The notes below the pieces were generated by a model, which saw nothing but the letters and a program-made list of their open reading frames with translations, made no database searches and was not told the origin of the DNA. The position numbers and the translations under genes are program-made. DNA of 64,000 nt from Acidobacteriaceae bacterium KBS 83 (GTDB lineage Bacteria > Acidobacteriota > Terriglobia > Terriglobales > Acidobacteriaceae), in assembly GCA_000381585.1 (NCBI GenBank), contig KB906734.1, positions 372,001 through 436,000 of the forward strand. Reading direction: 5' to 3'. Below are positions 43,652 to 53,007 of this stretch, in pieces. Positions within the stretch are counted from its first letter, which is position 1. Each line of letters starts with the position of its first letter.

Positions 43652-44926
43652 TTGGTAGAGTTAGCCCAATGCTGCAACGGAGCAGTCAATGGCTACCGTT
43701 TCGGTCGCTTTGAGGTTGACGTGCGCACCGGGGAGCTGCGCCGAGACGGCAGCCGCCTGAAACTCCAGGACAAGCCCTTTCAACTCCTGATCGCCCTCTT
43801 GGAGCGTCCGGGCGAACTGGTGACGCATGAAGAACTCAAGCGGCGGCTCTGGCCCGCGGACACATTTGTAGACTTCGCCCTGGGGTTGAAGGTCGCCGTC
43901 AAGAAGCTGCGGGATGCGCTGGGGGACCATGCTGGTACTCCCCGGTATGTAGAGAACCTGCCACGGCGGGGATACCGGTTCATGGTGCCAGTGGAACCGG
44001 TTAACCACACGGTAACTCGCCTTACGGCAGGAGAAAACGACGCTCAGACGCATGAGCTGGCGCAGCCAATGGCCAAAGCTAGGCGCGAGGCTGGAGTAGG
44101 CGGGGCGCAAGGTGACTCAACAGCCACGTCCGCACGGTCCCTGCAGTGGCGAGTGACTGCCATTGCTGCCTCTGTGCTCCTTATCGCAGCAGTGACGATA
44201 GGGGTGGTGGAACACCTTCGTCCAACCCAGCCGGCTGCCACTCAGCCAGGCAGTCTCGCGGTCCTGCCATTTACGGTAATCGGCAACAGTGGGCAAAGCG
44301 AACACCTCGGCCTTGGATTGGCTGACGCCCTCATCATCCGCCTTGGACGGTCGAAACGGTTCGCCGTCCGGCCAACCAGCGCGGTCCGTGGCTTCAGCGC
44401 ATCCAAGCCGGACGTCGTCGCTGCCGGCCGCCGGCTCGGCGTCGAGAACATTCTGGACGGCCATATCCAGCGTTCCGCTGACCGGGCTCGCGTAACTGTG
44501 CAGTTGGTCCGTGTCGCCGACGGCTTCGCTCTTTGGACCGAGCAGTTCGACGAGAAATTTACGGATATTTTGGGCTTCCAGGACTCCATCGCAGTCCGCG
44601 TCGTCAGCGCGCTCTGCCAGCCGCTTTCCGAAGATCAGATCCACAGCATGGCGCGCCAATCAACTGTCAATGCTGACGCCTACGAGGCATTCCTGAAAGG
44701 ACGTTTTTTCTGGAACAAGCGTACTGAGGACGGCTGCACCCGCGCGATCGAGCACTTCCAACGTGCTATCCAGTTGGATCCGAACTTCGGGGCCGCCTAC
44801 GCAGGTTTGGCCGACGCCTACGCGCTGCTTGGCTCCATGGCTGATAAAACCATTCCGCACAGCCAGGCCATGTCAGCAGCGCACCGGGACTTTACGTGCC
44901 AGAATTCGATCGAGCCGAACCACTGA
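43652..44926 (+). CDS. CadC-like winged-helix regulator with truncated TPR domain
   Basis: 424 residues. N-terminal OmpR/PhoB-type winged helix: GYRFGRFEVDVRTGELRRDG, LQDKPFQLLIALLERPGELV, GLKVAVKKLRDALGD, VENLPRRGYRFMVPV. One membrane segment follows (VTAIAASVLLIAAVTIGVVE). The periplasmic part has LAVLPFTVIGNSGQSEHLGL (adenylate-cyclase-associated TolB-like block) and one TPR (AIEHFQRAIQLDPNFGAAYA). Relatives carry several more TPRs and reach about 600-750 residues; here similarity stops after ADAYALLGSMADK and the frame ends 25 codons later. TTG start. It may still bind DNA. Confidence 0.8.
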   Translation: MVELAQCCNGAVNGYRFGRFEVDVRTGELRRDGSRLKLQDKPFQLLIALLERPGELVTHEELKRRLWPADTFVDFALGLKVAVKKLRDALGDHAGTPRYVENLPRRGYRFMVPVEPVNHTVTRLTAGENDAQTHELAQPMAKARREAGVGGAQGDSTATSARSLQWRVTAIAASVLLIAAVTIGVVEHLRPTQPAATQPGSLAVLPFTVIGNSGQSEHLGLGLADALIIRLGRSKRFAVRPTSAVRGFSASKPDVVAAGRRLGVENILDGHIQRSADRARVTVQLVRVADGFALWTEQFDEKFTDILGFQDSIAVRVVSALCQPLSEDQIHSMARQSTVNADAYEAFLKGRFFWNKRTEDGCTRAIEHFQRAIQLDPNFGAAYAGLADAYALLGSMADKTIPHSQAMSAAHRDFTCQNSIEPNH

Positions 44927-45266
44927 CTCGCTGGCATCGTCCGGTCCCGCTCCGGGAACAACCAGCAGAAACCTGCCAGTTAATTCCCATCCATTCGCTA
45001 CACTGGAAATAGGGAGTCAGTGCAGCAGCATCAATAGCCACCATCTCCGTTTCATTTCCTGATCGTCGGGTAGAACACTGCTCTCGACGCAGCTTTTCCG
45101 TCAAGAAAAAGCTGCTCATAATTGCAGCCCGGCGAACCCACGTAAGGAAATGGAACGGTCGCGGTGGCTTTTCTCATGCCGTAATTACTTCTATCGATCG
45201 CATCTCGACCGGACCCGTTTCGCGCAAAGCGAGACCAGGCGAAATGAGAGGCTGCTTTGACCACGC

Positions 45267-45320
45267 TAACTCCTTTATCAGGACATATTTACGCGTAAGT
45301 CCTTTGGAAAGACATATTTA
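45267..45320 (+). repeat. Tandem 29-bp element, TAAGTCCTTT type (copy A)
   Basis: Two 29-bp units: TAACTCCTTT-(5)-GACATATTTA-(4) then TAAGTCCTTT-(5)-GACATATTTA-(4). Both blocks repeat exactly 29 bp apart. A second element of the same type is at about 58017-58057. Confidence 0.75.
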
Positions 45321-45373
45321 ATGCTCGGAAGACCTCATATCCTCGTGATTCGGCTGATGTTGTACCGTGCCCT

Positions 45374-45404
45374 CCCGCACCGGAGGGGGGAGGGGGGGTG
45401 CGGG
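45374..45404. repeat. G-rich hairpin downstream of tandem element A
   Basis: CCCGCACC and GGTGCGGG pair around a loop of GGAGGGGGGAGGGGG. A similar G-rich structure follows the second tandem element at about 58120-58156. Could form a quadruplex or a terminator-like stem. Confidence 0.5.
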
Positions 45405-45784
45405 TAACGTGACCTCGCCGAAGCACGAGCTTGAACGACAGCTCCGCTCACTCCGCCGTCTAAGCATGTCGGATCTCCTGGCAGCCCTCGCCTTCCAGCA
45501 TCACTCGCCGGAGAGAGCAGCCGCACTGCTCAACACCGCTGGCTCCATCGCGCTCACTCCGGAGCAGTTCATCTGCGCCCGCACGAGAATCCGGACACGC
45601 GCAGCCCACCCGATCCAGCGTGAACGACCAGTCGCCCGCTTAGTTCAACGTGAGCGGCCAAAGGGAGCGAAGCCCACCGAACACGCCGGAGGCGCCGTTA
45701 CCTGGATGGCAGATCCCGCCGCAGGCGCTTCTGCCTGGAGGACGGATCCCTCGGTACAATCAGGGCAGGAAAGCGTCCAACAGA

Positions 45785-46495
45785 ATGTTCATGCGACCAG
45801 CCTCCGCCCTCGCCTCTCTCGCTCTCGCCGCCACGTTGTTTCTACCCGGTGCTCTCTCCGCCGCCTCCGCGCAGGAGACCACGCAGGTGCACAACACCGC
45901 TCCGCTCCATCCGCCGGCCGGTGCGCGCGTGGCCATCATCGAGTTCGGAGACCTGGAGTGTCCCGATTGCGCCCGCGCCAACTCACTGCTCAAGCAGGCA
46001 TCCGAGCAGTACAAGATTCCCTGGGTCCGCCACGACTTCCCGCTGCCCCAGCATGACTGGAGCTTTCAGGCCGCCGTCAACGCGCGCTGGTTCGACACCA
46101 AGAGCAAGAAGCTCGGCGATGAGTACCGCGATGCCGTCTTCGCCCACCAGAATGAAATCACCGTCATCAGCAGCGAAGGCACCTACGACGGCAGCAAAGG
46201 CCTGCCCAACCTGCACGCCTTCACCGAGAAGTTTGCCGCCGAGCACAACGTCGCTATGCCGTTCGTGATCGATCCCCAGGGCAAGCTCGCCGCGCTGGTG
46301 AAAGCGGACTATGCGCTCGGCCAGAGCATCGGCATCCAGCACACACCCACCATCTGGGTCGTCACCAATTCCACGAGGGGCACCCCCTTCGTCGAGGTGG
46401 TCGATCGCACCAAGCTCTACTCGATGATTGATGATGCCCTTGCGGAGACCAAAGGCAGCGCACCGGAGCACGCCGCCGCGCACCACGGACGATAG
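45785..46495 (+). CDS. DsbA-like thioredoxin-fold exported protein
   Basis: About 236 residues, signal peptide ASLALAATLFLPGALSAASA. Thioredoxin fold: ARVAIIEFGDLECPDCARAN carries the CPDC redox motif, then VRHDFPLPQHDWSFQAAVNA, and GIQHTPTIWVVTN holds the cis-proline. Likely oxidises or isomerises periplasmic disulfides. Two close ATGs (45785, 45791) are possible starts. It ends in a His-rich tail (EHAAAHHGR). No DsbB homologue is visible nearby. Confidence 0.9.
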   Translation: MFMRPASALASLALAATLFLPGALSAASAQETTQVHNTAPLHPPAGARVAIIEFGDLECPDCARANSLLKQASEQYKIPWVRHDFPLPQHDWSFQAAVNARWFDTKSKKLGDEYRDAVFAHQNEITVISSEGTYDGSKGLPNLHAFTEKFAAEHNVAMPFVIDPQGKLAALVKADYALGQSIGIQHTPTIWVVTNSTRGTPFVEVVDRTKLYSMIDDALAETKGSAPEHAAAHHGR

Positions 46496-46589
46496 CTGTC
46501 GCAACGGCCATCTCCCGGCCGCAAGCCAAACATCGCGGGCATGAACAATTTTGGACAGTTTGGAGCGCTGATTGCACATTGCTCCGTTC

Positions 46590-47516
46590 ATGCCCCCGGT
46601 ACCCTGTGGAGAAGGTAAAAAGTCGTCAACCCAGGCGTCTTCCGGGCAAAATCTTGTCTCCGAGCAGGTCCATGACAAGCTGACGTCCTGGAGTGTTCTG
46701 AGTTCCAGCGGTGCTCGCTGGGCATCTCTCACGGCGGATATCTACGACTTCAGGACCTCCGACACGCCAGAGCTTCGATCCGCCGATCCGGGCATTGCCC
46801 TCCATCTTTCCTCGCCCACGCTGATCGATCTGACTCTTGATGGATACCGGGATACCCGAGTTCGCGTTGAGGGCGACCTTTCAGTTTTCTCCGCCGGCTC
46901 GCGCCGCCAGATGCAATCAAAAAGACCTCACAAAGTTCTCGTGATAACGCTGCATCGCGAGGTAGTGTTGCGTGCCATCTACGAGATGAAAGCCGCCCAC
47001 GCATTCGAGTTAGGTGGCCTCCCGTTTCTGAGAGATGCACAGATAGAACACATCTGTCACGCGGTCCTGGCCGAGATGGATTGCGACTATGCGTCAGGAC
47101 CGCTCTATGGTGATTCTCTTTCACTCGCCTTGTGCTCACGGTTGCTTCGTTGTGTATCCTCGCTCGATCCGGGCTCAGGTCGCCGCGGCGGGATCGCACC
47201 ACATACCCTTGATCGCGTCATGGAATACATCGACTCAAATTTGACCGAACCGCTTCGAATGGAAGAACTGGCTGAGATTGCCGGTCTCAGTGAGTACCGC
47301 TTCGCGCATAACTTCAAGACGGCGACGGGTATCTCGCCGCATCAGTATGTAATCAACCAACGAATAGAGCGCGCCAAGCGAATACTCCGCGAGACCGACC
47401 TTTCGGTGATTGAGACTGCTTACTCAGTCGGCTGCCAGAGCCTGAGTCGCTTTAACTCATTATTTCGGAGGCAGATCGGCGCTACACCAAGCGCTTATCG
47501 ATCTTCCTTTCGCTGA
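46590..47516 (+). CDS. AraC family transcriptional regulator
   Basis: About 308 residues. The C-terminal 100 residues hold two helix-turn-helix motifs: EPLRMEELAEIAGLSEYRFA, HNFKTATGISPHQYVINQRI and SVIETAYSVGCQSLSRFNSL followed by FRRQIGATPSAYR. The N-terminal domain (about 200 residues) is unassigned and presumably binds an effector. The start is uncertain: ATG 46590 is used, with a TTG at 46572 in frame. Target genes unknown; the peroxidase gene downstream is the nearest candidate. Confidence 0.92.
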   Translation: MPPVPCGEGKKSSTQASSGQNLVSEQVHDKLTSWSVLSSSGARWASLTADIYDFRTSDTPELRSADPGIALHLSSPTLIDLTLDGYRDTRVRVEGDLSVFSAGSRRQMQSKRPHKVLVITLHREVVLRAIYEMKAAHAFELGGLPFLRDAQIEHICHAVLAEMDCDYASGPLYGDSLSLALCSRLLRCVSSLDPGSGRRGGIAPHTLDRVMEYIDSNLTEPLRMEELAEIAGLSEYRFAHNFKTATGISPHQYVINQRIERAKRILRETDLSVIETAYSVGCQSLSRFNSLFRRQIGATPSAYRSSFR

Positions 47517-47648
47517 GTTATTCGCGTAGCCACAGCGCGACCTTAACAGTTAGTGGCAAGAATGTCTCATCCCCGGCAAGAACAGGGAGGACATCAAGAT
47601 ACCCACCCGAGATACTTAGCAACCAAAAAAATCTCCCTGGAGGTGTGA

Positions 47649-49310
47649 ATGAGAATCCATTTCTCGCTCCCCACAGTATCCGTATGCCTTTTTGTTGCTA
47701 TCTCAGCGCAACACACTCTCAGGGCCCAGAATCATAATGCGGATGTGACGCTTCTGGAAAACATCAGACCCATTGGTGGGTCTGGCAATAACCTCGTTCG
47801 TCCCTATCTCAATCCCGTACCCGGGAGTGCCGAGATAAACCTGGCCCCATTAGATTTCGCCCCTCATACAAGAAACGGCCTGATAACAGGCTCTAATCCG
47901 AGAGAAATCAGCAATGTCATTGCCGGAGGAACCGGTGCGAAAGGACAAAATGCGGATACGGAAGATCCCATCGAGTCCGCATGGTTATATGTCTTTGGCC
48001 AATTTGTGGACCATGATCTGGATCTTGAGTCCACACCCGCGAGTAGTCCGGCAATCAATATCACCGTTCCGCCCGACGACCCGTTTTTCCCGCCGAATAC
48101 CACCATCGGCATGACCAGAGATGCGCGAAGCAGGCGCACGAACACGATCATCAATACGGTTGCGGGTTATCTCGACTTGTCACAGGTATACGGTTCCACT
48201 CAATCAGTAGCCGATAGCCTCCGCAACCCTGATGGATCAATGATGACTTCCGATTCGGGTCAGGCACTGCCTGTGGCGAATGGTGTTTTCGTGGCGGGAG
48301 ATCCCAGGGTGATGGAAAATCCTGAGCTGACGGCGGTCGATGTCCTGTTCGTGAGAGAACACAACTGGTGGGTTGCGGCCTTAAGCCACGAACATCCAGA
48401 TTGGAACGGACAGCAACTCTATGACATGGCGAAGGCGATAACAACTGCTGAATATCAGAACATCATCTACAAGGAATTTCTGCCGGTATTGATTGGCAAT
48501 GCGATAAGGCCTTACAGAGGCTACAATCCAGCGGTCGCGGCGCAAGTGACCCAGGAATTCTCAACCGCAGCGTTCCGTCTTGGCCATTCTCAAGTTTCTG
48601 ATGAACAGACGGGCCTTGATAACGCCGGAAACGTCACGTTTGTGGAGTCCTTAGCGCAGTCGTTCTTTAATACTCCTGCAATTGATGAAGCGAATGGCTT
48701 CGATCCTCTGCTGCGGGGCGTTAGTGCCGATAATGCTGAGGCAACCGACGTCTATACAGTCGCGACGTTACGTAACCTGCTTTTCGCTCCATTGGTCGGC
48801 GGCGACATAGACCAAATGGACCTCATTGCGATTGATATCCAAAGAGAGAGAGATGTGGGTCTTGGCACGTTAAACGAGACTAGACAGGCACTCGGACTTT
48901 TCCCGTATTCCTCATTTGCTCAAGTCACGAAAGATCCGATTCTGCAGGGCGATCTGCAGACGGTCTACGGGACCGTCGGCAATCTTGACTTGTTCATCGG
49001 CGGCCTCGCAGAAGACCACGTCTTGGGAACTGACGTCGGACCAACCTTCCGGGCAATTATTGCCAAACAATTTGCGGCGCTGCGGGACGGAGACCGGTTC
49101 TTCTGGTTGAATCAGGGATTCGATAGACAGACGAGTAGCTTGATCTCGAACGCGACGCTTGCGACACTCATACTCCGAAATACAGATACCACCGCGCTCC
49201 AGGCAAAGGTATTTTTGCCTCCTGCCGTCTCCACCCACAGCAAACCGCCGGCACCACAGCTCCAGGTTGATACTCATGGACGCCGAGGCGTTCCATTTGT
49301 AAATCCCTAG
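47649..49310 (+). CDS. Exported animal-type haem peroxidase (peroxidase superfamily)
   Basis: 553 residues, signal peptide ending SAQHTLRAQN. GQFVDHDLDLES holds the distal His (about 122). VDVLFVREHNWWVAAL contains the active-site Arg, and TAAFRLGHSQVSDEQTG the proximal His. GTLNETRQALGLFPYSSFAQ and GPTFRAIIAKQFAALRDGDR, FFWLN complete the family pattern. Bacterial members are peroxidocinerin/cyclooxygenase-like enzymes that use H2O2 to oxidise halides or organic substrates. GGAGGTG precedes the ATG. Base composition is lower in GC than neighbours, a possible sign of transfer. Confidence 0.93.
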   Translation: MRIHFSLPTVSVCLFVAISAQHTLRAQNHNADVTLLENIRPIGGSGNNLVRPYLNPVPGSAEINLAPLDFAPHTRNGLITGSNPREISNVIAGGTGAKGQNADTEDPIESAWLYVFGQFVDHDLDLESTPASSPAINITVPPDDPFFPPNTTIGMTRDARSRRTNTIINTVAGYLDLSQVYGSTQSVADSLRNPDGSMMTSDSGQALPVANGVFVAGDPRVMENPELTAVDVLFVREHNWWVAALSHEHPDWNGQQLYDMAKAITTAEYQNIIYKEFLPVLIGNAIRPYRGYNPAVAAQVTQEFSTAAFRLGHSQVSDEQTGLDNAGNVTFVESLAQSFFNTPAIDEANGFDPLLRGVSADNAEATDVYTVATLRNLLFAPLVGGDIDQMDLIAIDIQRERDVGLGTLNETRQALGLFPYSSFAQVTKDPILQGDLQTVYGTVGNLDLFIGGLAEDHVLGTDVGPTFRAIIAKQFAALRDGDRFFWLNQGFDRQTSSLISNATLATLILRNTDTTALQAKVFLPPAVSTHSKPPAPQLQVDTHGRRGVPFVNP

Positions 49311-49527
49311 CTTGTCTTGTCATTCCGCGCGGGAGCACGTCCCCGTCCGCCACGCAAGATAGACAACATTTGACCTAGCCTCAGGCGCTTACAAAATGTG
49401 GACCCTCCGCATTTTGCAGGCGCCTCTGCATTTTGCGTTCCCGATTTTGCGTCGCTCAAGAGGAACTCTGCGCCTCGCGTTCGCGTAATCCTGCTTGTCC
49501 CCGAGGTGCCGCCCCAGAGGTGCAGTG

Positions 49528-51972
49528 ATGACGAGTTTTCTCCGCCAGGACCTGGTCTACGCCGCGCGGCAGTTGCGCAAGAGTCCCGCTTTCACCGCTG
49601 CCGCCGTGCTCACATTGGCCCTCGGCATCGGAGCCAACCTCACCGTCTTTCTCATCCTCTATGGAGTTCTGCTCCGCCCTCTGCCCTTCCCCCATCCGGA
49701 GCAACTGGTGCGCATCAATCGGCTCTACTCGGGCAGCCACCTCGTTCCTGCCTACGCCGGAACGAAGGCCCTCTTCATGCGCCGCGCCAGCCGGACGCTG
49801 GAATCGGCCGCGGCCTATGACTACGTCCCGAGCCATGTGAACCTGCTCCAGGGCAGCCAGGTCGTATCTCTGAATGCGCTGCGCGCCACCGCTGACTTCT
49901 TTCGGGTCTTCCAGATGGAGCCCAGACTCGGCCGCGGCTTCTCCGCAGCCGACATGGTGCCCAACGCTGCTGGAGTCGCCGTCCTTAGCGATGCAACGTG
50001 GCGCCGGCAGTTCTCTGCCGATCCCGACATCCTGGGGCGCTCCATCACCCTCGGCAACAAGCAGTACACCGTCATCGGCGTGGCCAATCCCGACTTTCGC
50101 CTCGATGCCCGGACCGACGTGTGGACACCGCTACCCATCAGCGAGAGTGCGGAAGACCACAGCAACGAATACAACTTCATCGCCCGGCTCAAGCCCGGCG
50201 TCACGCGCGCTCAGGCCGAAGACGACCTCCGGCGCGTGCTGCTGCAATTGAAGAGCACCTACCCGGCTCTATGGGATCAGCAGGAGTCCGTGCGCGTGCA
50301 GGATCTTCACGAGTCCTTCGTCGGCGATATCGCGCCCGCGCTCACCATGCTCATGGGTGCCGTAGGCCTGGTGCTGGTCATCGTCTCCGCGAATATCCTC
50401 AGCCTGCTGCTCACGCGATCCATCGCGCGCCGGCGTGAGATGGGCCTGCGCGCTGCGCTCGGCGCCTCCGCCTGGCGCATCCTTCGGCAGCTTCTGGTGG
50501 AGAACGCGGTGCTCTGCTGCCTGGGCGGAATCCTCGGCACAGTCCTCGCCCAGTTCGCCATCCCGATGCTCATGCACTTCAGCCCCTTGCCTCTGCCGGA
50601 GTTTGCCAGCCTCCATGTGGGGGCATCCGCATTGTTCTTCGCCGCAGCTCTCGTGCTCGCTTGTGCAGTGCTCTTCAGTCTGGTTCCTGCAATCGAAGGC
50701 AGGCGCGTTCAACTCAACGAAGCGCTGCGCATCAATTCCACTCAGATCGCCGTCGGCCGCAACCTGGCGCAGAAGTCGCTGGTCGTCGGCGAAGTGGCCG
50801 TATCGCTGATGCTGCTTGTCGCCTCCGGCCTGCTGCTCACCAGCTTCTGGAAGCTGATACACGTCTCGCCGGGTTTCGACGCCGCGCATGTCCTGACCTT
50901 CAAAACCAGCTTCACGGAGCAGCAGACCGCCACCAGCGCCTTGCTCGGACAGCGCATGGATGAGTTGACTGCACGTCTGGAGTCACAGCCAGGCGTCGAA
51001 GCGGCCGCCGCCGTCAACAGTTTGCCCACGCAACTGACGCCCGATCTGCCCTTCGAAGTCCTCGGACGCAAGGCCGGAAACTCCGATGCCGGCGGCGATG
51101 AGAAGTACATTCCGGTGACCGCCCACTACTTCGCCGCCTTGCGCATTCCGGTCATCGCAGGACGCAGTTTCCGATTCTCCGACACACACGGAACCCAGCC
51201 GGTGGTCATCATCAACCAGCAGGTTGCGCGCGACTACTTCAAGGATCAATCTGCTACCGGCCAGCACATCCGCATTGGCGCAGCGATGGGCCCAGGCTTT
51301 GAGGATGGCGTCCGCGAAATCGTCGGAGTCGTTGGAGACACCAAGAACTCCGGACTGGATGCTCCCGCTCCCGGCATTATGTACCTGCCGGCAGCACAAA
51401 TTCCCAACAGCTTGACCCGGATGGATAGCGGTCTGCTCGGGCAGAGCTGGGTCGTACGCACGAGGACCGGCCAGGTCGACGTGGCGTCCGCGGCCCAGCG
51501 CATCTTCATGGAGAATGCGCGCGCGCCGCTGCTCAGCGTGCAATCGATGCAGGAGGTAGTCAGCGCATCGGTGGCACAGCAGCGCTTCACCATGGTGCTG
51601 CTTGGCTGCTTCGGGCTGATTTCGCTCCTGATGGGCGCAGCGGGCCTCTATGGCGTCATGTCCTATACCGTGGCCCGCCGGACCAAAGAAATCGGCGTGC
51701 GCATGGCCATCGGCGCACAGCGCACGGACATCCTGCGCATGGTGTTGCAAGAAGCTGGCCTGCTGATAGGCGTTGGTTTGGTCGTCGGACTGGCGGCGTC
51801 GCTCGCCGGCGCTCAGCTCTTGCGCAGCCTGCTCTTCGGCATAGCGCCGCACGATCCGCTCACCCTGGCTGCAACCTGCGGAGTGCTGCTGCTCACTGGT
51901 CTATTTGCCGCATGGTGGCCGGCCAGCCGCGCCGCTGCCACCGAACCCATGCAGGCACTTCGGATGGAATGA
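49528..51972 (+). CDS. ADOP family FtsX/MacB-like permease without prefix domain or PadR partner
   Basis: 814 residues. Starts directly with FLRQDLVYAARQLRKSPAFT and AAAVLTLALGIGANLTVFLI, i.e. without the charged N-terminal prefix present in the permease at 38338. It has two FtsX blocks (about 280-400 and 690-800: LLGCFGLISLLMGAAGLYGV, MSYTVARRTKEIGVRMAIGA) and two periplasmic MacB-like domains. GAGGTGC precedes the ATG. No regulator is attached. AT-rich GCATTTTGC repeats lie just upstream (49390-49440). Substrate unknown. Confidence 0.93.
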   Translation: MTSFLRQDLVYAARQLRKSPAFTAAAVLTLALGIGANLTVFLILYGVLLRPLPFPHPEQLVRINRLYSGSHLVPAYAGTKALFMRRASRTLESAAAYDYVPSHVNLLQGSQVVSLNALRATADFFRVFQMEPRLGRGFSAADMVPNAAGVAVLSDATWRRQFSADPDILGRSITLGNKQYTVIGVANPDFRLDARTDVWTPLPISESAEDHSNEYNFIARLKPGVTRAQAEDDLRRVLLQLKSTYPALWDQQESVRVQDLHESFVGDIAPALTMLMGAVGLVLVIVSANILSLLLTRSIARRREMGLRAALGASAWRILRQLLVENAVLCCLGGILGTVLAQFAIPMLMHFSPLPLPEFASLHVGASALFFAAALVLACAVLFSLVPAIEGRRVQLNEALRINSTQIAVGRNLAQKSLVVGEVAVSLMLLVASGLLLTSFWKLIHVSPGFDAAHVLTFKTSFTEQQTATSALLGQRMDELTARLESQPGVEAAAAVNSLPTQLTPDLPFEVLGRKAGNSDAGGDEKYIPVTAHYFAALRIPVIAGRSFRFSDTHGTQPVVIINQQVARDYFKDQSATGQHIRIGAAMGPGFEDGVREIVGVVGDTKNSGLDAPAPGIMYLPAAQIPNSLTRMDSGLLGQSWVVRTRTGQVDVASAAQRIFMENARAPLLSVQSMQEVVSASVAQQRFTMVLLGCFGLISLLMGAAGLYGVMSYTVARRTKEIGVRMAIGAQRTDILRMVLQEAGLLIGVGLVVGLAASLAGAQLLRSLLFGIAPHDPLTLAATCGVLLLTGLFAAWWPASRAAATEPMQALRME

Positions 51973-51996
51973 GGAGACGTCGCCCGGACGGATCTG

Positions 51997-52497
51997 TTAG
52001 CGGGCCGAGGTGCGCTCCACTCGGATCGCCAGTTCCCCTGCATCTGCCTCGCCCTGCGCATACATCAGGTCGAAGATGTTGGCCGCCGTTTGCAACCACT
52101 TTTGGCGCGCTGGCAGCGTCCACTCCGTCGATGGCTCCGGTAGCTTCGAGAACAATCCTTGAATCAACGGGTCAGCGCCATCCGCGCTCTTCCGTAATGT
52201 CTGCTGTACCGCCTTCGCTGGCAGGTCAGGCTCGCGGTGGTGGCTCCGTTCCTGGCGCTGGTCCGAATTCCGATCGGCTTGCCTGCCGTTGGAATCCAGG
52301 CCGCGTTCCAGCCGGTCCTGCGTTCGCAGGTCGGCGGCATTTCGTTCGTCCGCACGAGCCACACTTCGATCCGAATTCCGATCATCATTGCGGTCCATGC
52401 GATTCAGATCGTCATACGGACTCCGCGCCGTACTATCCGGGTCCGGAGCGGTCTTGAAAGTCGGCATGACTGAGCGGTCGTTTCCGAAAAGAGCCAT
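51997..52497 (-). CDS. Protein of unknown function with Asp/Arg/Asn-rich linker
   Basis: 166 residues from ATG 52497 (a longer frame to 52587 exists). The middle (about 30-90) is low complexity, rich in Asp, Arg, Asn and Gln (NRMDRNDDRNSDRSVARADE), probably disordered. The C-terminal part (LFSKLPEPSTEWTLPARQKW, LQTAANIFDLMYAQ) is conserved-looking and resembles the end of small bacterial hypotheticals. No function assigned. Convergent with the ADOP permease, 24 bp away. Confidence 0.6.
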   Translation of the reverse strand: MALFGNDRSVMPTFKTAPDPDSTARSPYDDLNRMDRNDDRNSDRSVARADERNAADLRTQDRLERGLDSNGRQADRNSDQRQERSHHREPDLPAKAVQQTLRKSADGADPLIQGLFSKLPEPSTEWTLPARQKWLQTAANIFDLMYAQGEADAGELAIRVERTSAR

Positions 52498-52753
52498 ATT
52501 CCCGCAATCATGCAGAAATACAACTTCAGGCTCAATGGCACTCTTAGGTGATGGTCGACGACTGACCTTTAGCCAATTCGGTACCACGCCTCCGCCGCAA
52601 GTCAGCGCTTAAGCAAGTTATTCCTCTCTCTCGTCTATGCAACACAGCCGTTTCGAGTAACTGGAAACTCGCTATTCCGCTTGACGATACCCCTTGGCGC
52701 AGCCTACAGTCGGCTCACTCCAGCGCATCACACCACTTGGAAGGGGGCAAGCC

Positions 52754-52936
52754 ATGACGAATATCTACATCATGATCTTCTTCGGGATCGCCCTGATCGT
52801 CGGCACTTATTTCGCCTGGGTACTGCTGCGCAGGGAGATGAAGGGCCGCCCCAAGCTTCCGCCCGACCCCTATGACTTCGGCTTCGGACCAGCCCACCCA
52901 GATCCCAAGTCCCGTCATCAGAACGGGCTCTCGTAG
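52754..52936 (+). CDS. Small membrane protein, 60 residues
   Basis: MTNIYIMIFFGIALIVGTYF begins with one membrane helix, then WVLLRREMKGRPKLPPDPYD, a basic-proline cytoplasmic tail. GGAAGGGGG lies upstream of ATG 52754. A single transmembrane microprotein; family not recognised. Confidence 0.55.
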   Translation: MTNIYIMIFFGIALIVGTYFAWVLLRREMKGRPKLPPDPYDFGFGPAHPDPKSRHQNGLS

Positions 52937-53007
52937 AACTGAAGTGCAACCCCTCCCACCCTCGGGGAGTACCGCGTTTTGTGAGTCGCGGCTACCCTCG
53001 GAAGAAC

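Larger units (their letters stand above)
44927..45784. other. Intergenic region with repeats and one doubtful frame
   Basis: 858 bp. It holds the TAAGTCCTTT tandem element (45267-45320) and a G-rich hairpin (45374-45404). A frame from 45367 runs without stop to 46056 (SPKHELERQLRSLRRLSMSD, LLAALAFQHHSPERAAALLN) but overlaps the DsbA-like gene by 270 bp and has no ribosome-binding site. Its first 60 codons look protein-like, so a short or decayed gene cannot be excluded. Confidence 0.35.

Noticed and set aside
45367-46056. 229-codon plus-strand frame before and over the DsbA-like gene
   Set aside because: It overlaps the DsbA-like gene by about 270 bp in another frame and has no recognisable domain; only its first part looks protein-like, so it is mentioned but not called as a gene.
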